A stretch of DNA of 11,389 nt from Ruminococcus sp. UBA4321 (GTDB lineage: Bacteria > Bacillota > Clostridia > Oscillospirales > Ruminococcaceae): positions 1-11,389 of the forward strand of contig DGUB01000104.1 in NCBI GenBank assembly GCA_002393815.1, written 5' to 3'. The notes beneath the pieces were generated by a model that saw nothing but the letters and a program-made list of their open reading frames with translations, was not told the origin of the DNA and did no database searches. Below, piece after piece: positions 6,592 through 11,389 of this stretch. The position numbers and the translations under genes were made by a program. The first letter of the stretch is position 1. Every line of letters begins with the position of its first letter.

Positions 6592-6638
6592 TTTTATAGA
6601 CTTTGATTTTATCATTTCAGAATCAACGAGGTGTTTTT

Positions 6639-7169
6639 ATGAATATCTGGCATAATATCAGCCCGAAACGCATCAATCCGGATGACTTCGTCGCCGTGAT
6701 TGAAATCCCTAAGGGAAGCAAAATCAAGTATGAACTTGACAAAGAAACCGGCTTCATGAAGCTTGACAGAATTCTGCATACTTCCACGCATTATCCGGCG
6801 AATTACGGTCTAATTCCGCGGACTTACGCGGACGATTCCGACCCTCTGGATGTGCTTGTCATCTGTTCCGAGGCTCTTTATCCCATGACACTGGTGAGAT
6901 GCTACCCCATCGGCGTGATACGCATGATTGACAACGGCAAGCATGATGATAAAATCATTGCGATTCCGTTCGATGACCCTAACTACAACTGCTATCACAG
7001 CATTGACGAACTCCCGAAGCATATCTTTGAGGAAATGTCGCATTTCTTCCGGGTTTACAAGGAATTGGAAAATAAAACCACTGCTGTGAACGAAGTCGAG
7101 GACGCGGACAGCGCAAAGACCATTATTTCCGAGGACATTGACAGATATATTGACAAATTCTGTAAATAA
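6639..7169 (+). CDS. ppa: Inorganic pyrophosphatase, family I
   Basis: This soluble cytoplasmic enzyme of 176 residues hydrolyses pyrophosphate to two phosphates, pulling biosynthetic reactions forward. It carries the family I active-site set: E22, K30, E32, R44, Y56 in YPANYG, and the signature D66-S-D68-P-L-D71 that binds metal ions. The length is typical of bacterial enzymes of this family. I chose the ATG at 6639 because GAGGTG (6628-6633) precedes it by 5 nt and the protein then begins MNIWHNISP, like relatives; the frame is open further upstream but that part overlaps the likely transcription start. It is the first gene of an operon with prs, 21 nt downstream. The pairing is sensible because pyrophosphate is released when PRPP is consumed. 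Confidence 0.95.
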   Translation: MNIWHNISPKRINPDDFVAVIEIPKGSKIKYELDKETGFMKLDRILHTSTHYPANYGLIPRTYADDSDPLDVLVICSEALYPMTLVRCYPIGVIRMIDNGKHDDKIIAIPFDDPNYNCYHSIDELPKHIFEEMSHFFRVYKELENKTTAVNEVEDADSAKTIISEDIDRYIDKFCK

Positions 7170-7190
7170 TTTTTTGTGAGGTAACATGTT

Positions 7191-8336
7191 ATGAGCGAAA
7201 TGGAAAAGAATGAAATTTTATTCAACCATAAGAACAATGTTGCGCCGCTGGGTCTGATTGTCATGGACAATGCCAAGGCGTTAGGCAAGAAAATTGATGA
7301 TTATCTTGTCAAGTGGGCAGTCAAGGGCGGATTCCAGACAGATTCCTTTATTCTGGAAAGCGAATGCCCCCGGTTTGCATCCGGTGACGGCAAAGGCTTA
7401 ATCAAATCTACCGTGCGCGGCAAGGATTTGTTCATCATCACAGATATGGGCAATTACAGCTGTACTTATACTTATTTCGGAAAAGAAAATGCCATGTCTC
7501 CGGATGACCATTTTCAGGATTTGAAGCGTATCATTCAGGCAGCAGGCGGCAAGGCTCACAGAATCAACGTGATTATGCCGAATCTGTACGGCGGCCGTCA
7601 GCACAGAAGAAACTACAGAGAATCTCTCGACTGTGCTGTCGCTTTACAGGAGCTCGAAAGAATGGGCGTTTCCAATATCGTAACATTCGACGCACACGAC
7701 CCCAGAGTGCAGAACGCTGTACCGCTGATGGGCTTCGATAACGTGATTCCGTCCTATCAGGTTTTGAAGGCGATGTTCCATAATATCAAGGATTTCCATA
7801 TCACAAAGGACAAGTTCATGGTAGTCAGCCCGGATGAAGGCGCACTCAACAGAAACATGTTCTACGCTTCTGAACTCGGCGTTGACCTCGGCATGTTCTA
7901 CAAGAGAAGAGACTATTCCAGAATCGTCAACGGCAGAAACCCGATTGTCGCTCATGAATACCTTGGAAATTCCGTAGAGGGAAAAGATATCTTCATTGCA
8001 GATGATATTATTTCTTCCGGACAGTCCGTGCTTGATATCGCTTACGAACTGAAAAAGCGCAATGCAAAGAGAATCTTCGCTTATGCAACTTATTCTATCT
8101 TTACAAACGGTCTTGACACGTTCGACAAGGCTTATGCAGACGGCTATATCAGCGGTGTATTCGGTACGAATCTGACCTATTGTCCGCCGGAACTGCTTCA
8201 GCGCGAATGGTTCAATTCCGTGGATGTTTCCAAATATGTGGCATATTTCATTGCATCTATCAATCATGATGTATCTATCAGCACAGTGATTGACCCTCAC
8301 GAAAAAGTGCAGCAGCTGCTCGAAAAATATAATTAA
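7191..8336 (+). CDS. prs: Ribose-phosphate pyrophosphokinase (PRPP synthetase), long divergent form
   Basis: The 381-residue protein is expected to make PRPP from ribose 5-phosphate and ATP for purine, pyrimidine, histidine and tryptophan synthesis. Seen: a GGRQHRRNYRES segment at about 134-145 at the place of the catalytic flexible loop; FDAHDPRVQ where the family signature has DLHxxQIQGFF; VVSPDEGALNR at about 211-221 matching the ribose-phosphate-binding VSPDxGGxxR; and the PRPP loop IADDIISSGQS at about 269-279, equivalent to VDDMIDTAGT. It is about 65 residues longer than the common 315-residue enzymes. Motif changes keep the acidic and arginine residues but depart from class I consensus, so a related phosphoribosyl function cannot be fully excluded. 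GAGGT (7178-7182) lies 8 nt before the ATG. It is co-transcribed with ppa and the small gene after it. Confidence 0.87.
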   Translation: MSEMEKNEILFNHKNNVAPLGLIVMDNAKALGKKIDDYLVKWAVKGGFQTDSFILESECPRFASGDGKGLIKSTVRGKDLFIITDMGNYSCTYTYFGKENAMSPDDHFQDLKRIIQAAGGKAHRINVIMPNLYGGRQHRRNYRESLDCAVALQELERMGVSNIVTFDAHDPRVQNAVPLMGFDNVIPSYQVLKAMFHNIKDFHITKDKFMVVSPDEGALNRNMFYASELGVDLGMFYKRRDYSRIVNGRNPIVAHEYLGNSVEGKDIFIADDIISSGQSVLDIAYELKKRNAKRIFAYATYSIFTNGLDTFDKAYADGYISGVFGTNLTYCPPELLQREWFNSVDVSKYVAYFIASINHDVSISTVIDPHEKVQQLLEKYN

Positions 8337-8338
8337 CT

Positions 8339-8713
8339 GTGAATCTCATCATTCAAAATATCGAAGAATTAAAAAAGCAGTTCGGTTATGAGAAACTCAC
8401 TCAGCTCGAAAAAAATTTTCATTATTGCAAAAGCGATTTTGATGATGCAGTTCTGAACCGCTATGAAGAAAATCTTATTTTTCTGGATATTCTGTTAAAA
8501 ATTTCTTATTTTTCAGAAAACCCGGCTATCACACGAGAAAGCATTTTATATAGCCAATACTACTGGAATCATCTTTTGCTGAAACGCACAAGAGCGTTGT
8601 CACTTCACAGCGGTGACTGCGAAGAATGGGAATTTTATCTGATACAACAGTTAGACCTGTGCGGCAATATAGATTGTGATTTGCTGCAAAAATTAGAAAA
8701 TTATCAAATATAA
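8339..8713 (+). CDS. Small AT-rich protein of unknown function
   Basis: I do not recognise this gene. It would encode 124 residues, acidic and predicted mostly helical, with no signal peptide, membrane segment or metal motif that I can see; four cysteines are scattered. The only start available is GTG at 8339, two nt after the prs stop: an in-frame stop lies at 8330 and there is no later methionine. No ribosome binding site is visible, so translation would depend on coupling to prs. Hand-counted G+C is about 35%, clearly below its neighbours. The tight fit between the prs stop and a terminator 9 nt after its own stop argues that it is real and belongs to the operon. Possible alternatives are a recently acquired or lineage-specific gene, or a decaying one. 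Confidence 0.6.
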   Translation: MNLIIQNIEELKKQFGYEKLTQLEKNFHYCKSDFDDAVLNRYEENLIFLDILLKISYFSENPAITRESILYSQYYWNHLLLKRTRALSLHSGDCEEWEFYLIQQLDLCGNIDCDLLQKLENYQI

Positions 8714-8722
8714 TATAAAAAT

Positions 8723-8756
8723 CTGATTTCCGGCATTCCGGAAATCAGGCTTTTTT
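8723..8756 (+). terminator. Intrinsic terminator of the ppa-prs operon
   Basis: A perfect 11-bp stem (8723-8733 CTGATTTCCGG with 8738-8748) has a CATT loop and is followed within 2 nt by TTTTTT. It begins 9 nt after the stop of the last operon gene. An A-rich stretch on its left side would let it also act on minus-strand transcription. Confidence 0.92.
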
Positions 8757-8768
8757 ATATTTTGATAG

Positions 8769-8803
8769 GAAAAGCCGTACTGTTCAGAACAGCACGGCTT
8801 TTC
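8769..8803 (-). terminator. Terminator of the hydrogenase operon
   Basis: On the minus strand, 34 nt after the hydA stop, GAAAAGCCGT pairs with ACGGCTTTTC (10 bp), with 5 more pairs past one mismatch. The T run is the descending arm of the stem and is followed by CTATC, so the termination signal is moderate on its own. The second hairpin at 8723-8748 lies just beyond and could act as a back-up. Confidence 0.7.
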
Positions 8804-8837
8804 GGAAAGGATGATTTTATGGAGAAAATGAGATAAC

Positions 8838-10589
8838 TTAGTTGATAGTGCGCTTTACATAGCTTGTATGCAGCGTCTTGTGGGACTTGTGTCCGCCCGG
8901 TCTGCCGAGATATTCTTCATAGAGTTTCTTGATATCTTCATTCTTGTGAGACAGACGGAGTTCCTTGTTTGCGTCTTCGTCATAGAGAGCCTTTGCACGG
9001 AGTACGCGCAGGTCTTCAAAGTTGCGGACGCTTGCAGGCTGCTGAGGCTGACCGCCGCCGTTGACACAGCCGCCCGGACATGCCATGATTTCAATGAAAT
9101 CTACCTTTTCTTCGCCGCTCTGTACTCTTGTGAGAAGTTCGCGGGCATTTGCCAGACCGGAAGCCACTGCAACACGAATCTTTGTGCCGTTGATGTCGAT
9201 TTCAGAACGCTTGATGCCGTCTGTACCGCGGATTTCCTTGAATTCGACAACTTCATCTTCCTTGCCTGTCAGCTTGCAGTAAGCAGTTCTGAGAGCTGCT
9301 TCCATAACGCCGCCGGTTGCACCGAAGATATCACCGGCACCGGAGGAAAGTCCAAGCGGATTGTCGAAATCTTCATCCGGCAGAGAGGTGAACTTGATAC
9401 CTGCACGGCGAATCATTCTAGCCAGTTCTCTGGTTGTCAGAACGTAATCTACGTCCGGAACGCCTGCGGCATTCTGGTCATCACGCTGACACTCGAATTT
9501 CTTAGCTGTACAAGGCATTACGCTGACAACTACGATATCTTCCGGCTTCTTGCCGATTTTTTCTGCATAGTAGGTCTTCGCCATTGCGCCGAGCATCTGG
9601 TGAGGAGACTTGCAGGAAGACAGATTATCAATCAAATCCGGGAAATAATGTTCACAGTATTTTACCCAGCCAGGAGAACAGGAAGTCATCATCGGGAGTT
9701 TTCCGTTGTTCTGGAATCTGTCAAGGAATTCGTTGGCTTCTTCCATGATAGTCAGGTCAGCACCCCAGTCGGTATCGAATACATTGTCGAATCCGAGACG
9801 GTGCAGAGCAGCTGCCATCTTGCCTTCTACGTTTGTGCCAATGGGATAGCCGAATTCTTCGCCAAGACCTGCACGGACTGCCGGAGCGGTCTGTACAATG
9901 ACATACTTGTCCGGGTCAGCAATAGCGGCAAATACATTATCAGTAAAGTCTTTTTCAGATAGTGCGCCAACAGGACATACAGCGATACACTGACCGCAGG
10001 AAACACAGCTTGTTTCGCCAAGACCCATTTCAAAAGCACTGCCGATAAAGGTCTTGAAACCTCTCTCATTTGCGCCGATAACGCCGACACCCTGCCACTT
10101 TTCGCAGACTGCTACACAGCGGCGGCACAGAATGCACTTGTTATTGTCTCTGTACATGTGTACAGCGGAATTGTCGATTTCATAGACATGCTTTTCGCCT
10201 TCGTAGACATCTTCGTGGTCGATGCCCATTTCATTGCAGAGAGACTGGAGTTCACAGCTTCCGCTTCTGACGCAGGACAAGCACTTCTTGTCATGAGTGG
10301 ACAGAATCAGTTCCAGAGTTTTTCTTCTGGAGTCCATTACTTTCGGGGAATTGGTGCGGATTTCGGCACCGTCCATATTCAGCGGATACACGCAGGAAGC
10401 TACCAGACGGAAGCCTCTGCCTTCATTGATTTCTACCATACAGATACGGCAGGCACCAATTTCGTTGATTTCTTTCATATAGCAGAATGTCGGAATGTCG
10501 ATACCTGCCATGTGTGCGGCTTCCAGAACAGTTGTACCCTTTGGAACAGTCACCGCAATACCATTGATTTTTACATTAATATCAGCCAT
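8838..10589 (-). CDS. hydA: [FeFe] hydrogenase catalytic subunit HydA (HndD-type)
   Basis: This 583-residue cytoplasmic subunit makes or oxidises H2. Domains in order: [2Fe-2S] ferredoxin (C36, C47, C50, C66); His-ligated [4Fe-4S] (H99, C103, C106, C112); two [4Fe-4S] motifs (C152, C155, C158, C162; C195, C198, C201, C205); H-cluster domain about 225-583 with TSCSPGW (C304), MPCTAKKFE (C360) and ACPGGCVNGGGQ (C504, C508). Length and order match clostridial CpI and the HndD/HydA subunits of multimeric enzymes. In the first H-cluster motif, Ser305 stands where CpI has the cluster ligand C300. Lying 24 nt after hydB, with AGGAGG (10601-10606 on the minus strand) 11 nt before the ATG, it should form the NAD(P)- and ferredoxin-linked HydABC complex. 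That the enzyme is electron-bifurcating is inferred from the pairing with hydB. Confidence 0.95.
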   Translation of the reverse strand: MADINVKINGIAVTVPKGTTVLEAAHMAGIDIPTFCYMKEINEIGACRICMVEINEGRGFRLVASCVYPLNMDGAEIRTNSPKVMDSRRKTLELILSTHDKKCLSCVRSGSCELQSLCNEMGIDHEDVYEGEKHVYEIDNSAVHMYRDNNKCILCRRCVAVCEKWQGVGVIGANERGFKTFIGSAFEMGLGETSCVSCGQCIAVCPVGALSEKDFTDNVFAAIADPDKYVIVQTAPAVRAGLGEEFGYPIGTNVEGKMAAALHRLGFDNVFDTDWGADLTIMEEANEFLDRFQNNGKLPMMTSCSPGWVKYCEHYFPDLIDNLSSCKSPHQMLGAMAKTYYAEKIGKKPEDIVVVSVMPCTAKKFECQRDDQNAAGVPDVDYVLTTRELARMIRRAGIKFTSLPDEDFDNPLGLSSGAGDIFGATGGVMEAALRTAYCKLTGKEDEVVEFKEIRGTDGIKRSEIDINGTKIRVAVASGLANARELLTRVQSGEEKVDFIEIMACPGGCVNGGGQPQQPASVRNFEDLRVLRAKALYDEDANKELRLSHKNEDIKKLYEEYLGRPGGHKSHKTLHTSYVKRTIN

Positions 10590-10613
10590 GATTAATAGTT
10601 CCTCCTATTCTGA

Positions 10614-11389
10614 TTAGCCTCTTGTGATAGCGTTCGGACGGCAGTTGCTCATGCAGACACCGCACTTGATGCACTTGGAAGAATCGATAACAAATGCAGC
10701 ACGTTTCTTGCCGGGTGCGATGTAGTCGCCCTGACTGATGGCATGAACCGGACAGTTCTTTGCACAGAGTCCGCAGCCGACACACTTTTCGGGATTGACT
10801 TCAAACTGAAGCAGGTCTTTGCAGACACCGGCAGGACATTTCTTCGCCAGAACATGCGCTTCATATTCATGACGGAAGTTCTTCAGTGTGGAAAGTACCG
10901 GGTTCGGAGCTGTCTGACCGAGACCGCAGAGAGAATTTGCCTTGATATAATAGCAGAGTTCTTCGAGTTTGTCCAAATCAGCGAGTTCTGCCTGACCTTT
11001 GGTAATCTTGTCAAGCATTTCATACATACGCTTGGTACCGATACGGCAGGGCGTACATTTGCCGCAGGATTCGTCAACGGTGAATTCGAGGAAGAATTTT
11101 GCAATGTCAACCATGCAGTTGTCTTCGTCCATAACGATAAGACCGCCGGAACCCATCATAGAGCCGATTGCAATCAGGTTATCATAGTCAATCGGAACGT
11201 CATAGTTTTCAGGGGAAATGCATCCGCCGGAAGGTCCGCCTGTCTGGGCAGCCTTGAACTTCTTGCCGTTCGGAATACCGCCGCCGATTTCTTCGATAAC
11301 TTCACGGAGGGTTGTACCCATCGGAACTTCTACCAGACCGGTATTCTTGATTTTGCCGCCGAGTGCGAATACTTTCGTACCCTTGGACT
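10614..11389 (-). CDS. hydB: Hydrogenase NAD(P)H/flavin subunit HydB (NuoF-like), 3' part
   Basis: The gene runs off the right edge; 258 C-terminal codons are present and the FMN/NAD-binding N-terminal part is missing from the window. Seen: an SLBB-like segment ([20 protein letters not shown]), the NuoF iron-sulfur region ([13 protein letters not shown], then [13 protein letters not shown]), and a C-terminal two-[4Fe-4S] ferredoxin domain ([12 protein letters not shown] and [11 protein letters not shown]). This C-terminal addition separates HydB/HndC from respiratory NuoF and is the usual electron relay toward HydA. Its role is to accept or donate electrons between NAD(P)H, ferredoxin and HydA. 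The order hydB then hydA is normal; a small thioredoxin-like HydC gene would be expected upstream, outside the window. Confidence 0.93.
   Translation of the reverse strand, partial: SKGTKVFALGGKIKNTGLVEVPMGTTLREVIEEIGGGIPNGKKFKAAQTGGPSGGCISPENYDVPIDYDNLIAIGSMMGSGGLIVMDEDNCMVDIAKFFLEFTVDESCGKCTPCRIGTKRMYEMLDKITKGQAELADLDKLEELCYYIKANSLCGLGQTAPNPVLSTLKNFRHEYEAHVLAKKCPAGVCKDLLQFEVNPEKCVGCGLCAKNCPVHAISQGDYIAPGKKRAAFVIDSSKCIKCGVCMSNCRPNAITRG

Noticed and set aside
8811..8837. Very short frames starting at the ATGs at 8811 and 8820
   Set aside because: They encode only a few residues before a stop and lie in the hydA 3' trailer, antisense to the terminated transcript.
8868..9962. 364-codon open frame on the plus strand opposite hydA
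   Set aside because: It is antisense to a gene with complete hydrogenase motifs. The protein resembles no family and has the odd composition expected of a shadow created by hydA codon bias.

Overview
The window looks like a chromosomal segment of an anaerobic, fibre-degrading, cellulosome-bearing Ruminococcus or a close relative (Oscillospiraceae). The basis is a secreted xylanase with an internal type I dockerin and Pro/Thr/Glu-rich linkers, two different [FeFe]-hydrogenase proteins, strong AGGAGG-type ribosome binding sites, and Firmicutes-type promoters and hairpin terminators. The genus assignment is an inference. No rRNA, tRNA, CRISPR array or mobile element was seen.

Layout, left to right. 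Positions 1-194 hold a hairpin and the leader of a large secreted multidomain enzyme (195-3263, +): signal peptide, GH30 glucuronoxylanase, CBM22, dockerin, CE1 feruloyl-esterase-like domain. A strong terminator follows. Next, behind a full-consensus promoter, is a sensor-like [FeFe]-hydrogenase homologue with no recognisable output domain (3520-4872, +). It converges on a two-gene minus-strand unit across a hairpin that may terminate both sides: an ECF sigma factor (6411-5833) and a one-pass membrane protein, probably its anti-sigma factor (5873-4920), whose start lies inside the sigma gene. Divergent from these is a plus-strand operon: inorganic pyrophosphatase ppa (6639-7169), a divergent PRPP synthetase prs (7191-8336) and a small AT-rich gene of unknown function (8339-8713), closed by a terminator. 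The right end carries, on the minus strand, the 3' part of hydB and all of hydA, subunits of a multimeric (probably electron-bifurcating) NAD(P)-linked [FeFe] hydrogenase, ending in its own hairpin terminator.

How the genes may work together. The xylanase/esterase would be docked on a cellulosome to cut glucuronoxylan and its feruloyl cross-links. Fermentation of the sugars yields NADH and reduced ferredoxin, which HydAB (with a HydC presumably beyond the right edge) would discharge as H2. The sensor-like hydrogenase may report H2 or redox state. Ppa and Prs serve nucleotide metabolism. The sigma/anti-sigma pair looks like a trans-envelope signalling switch with an unknown stimulus.

The least explained items are the sensor-like hydrogenase without an output domain, the anti-sigma ectodomain, and the small gene at 8339. 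Several long reading frames opposite real genes are coding shadows and were left out.
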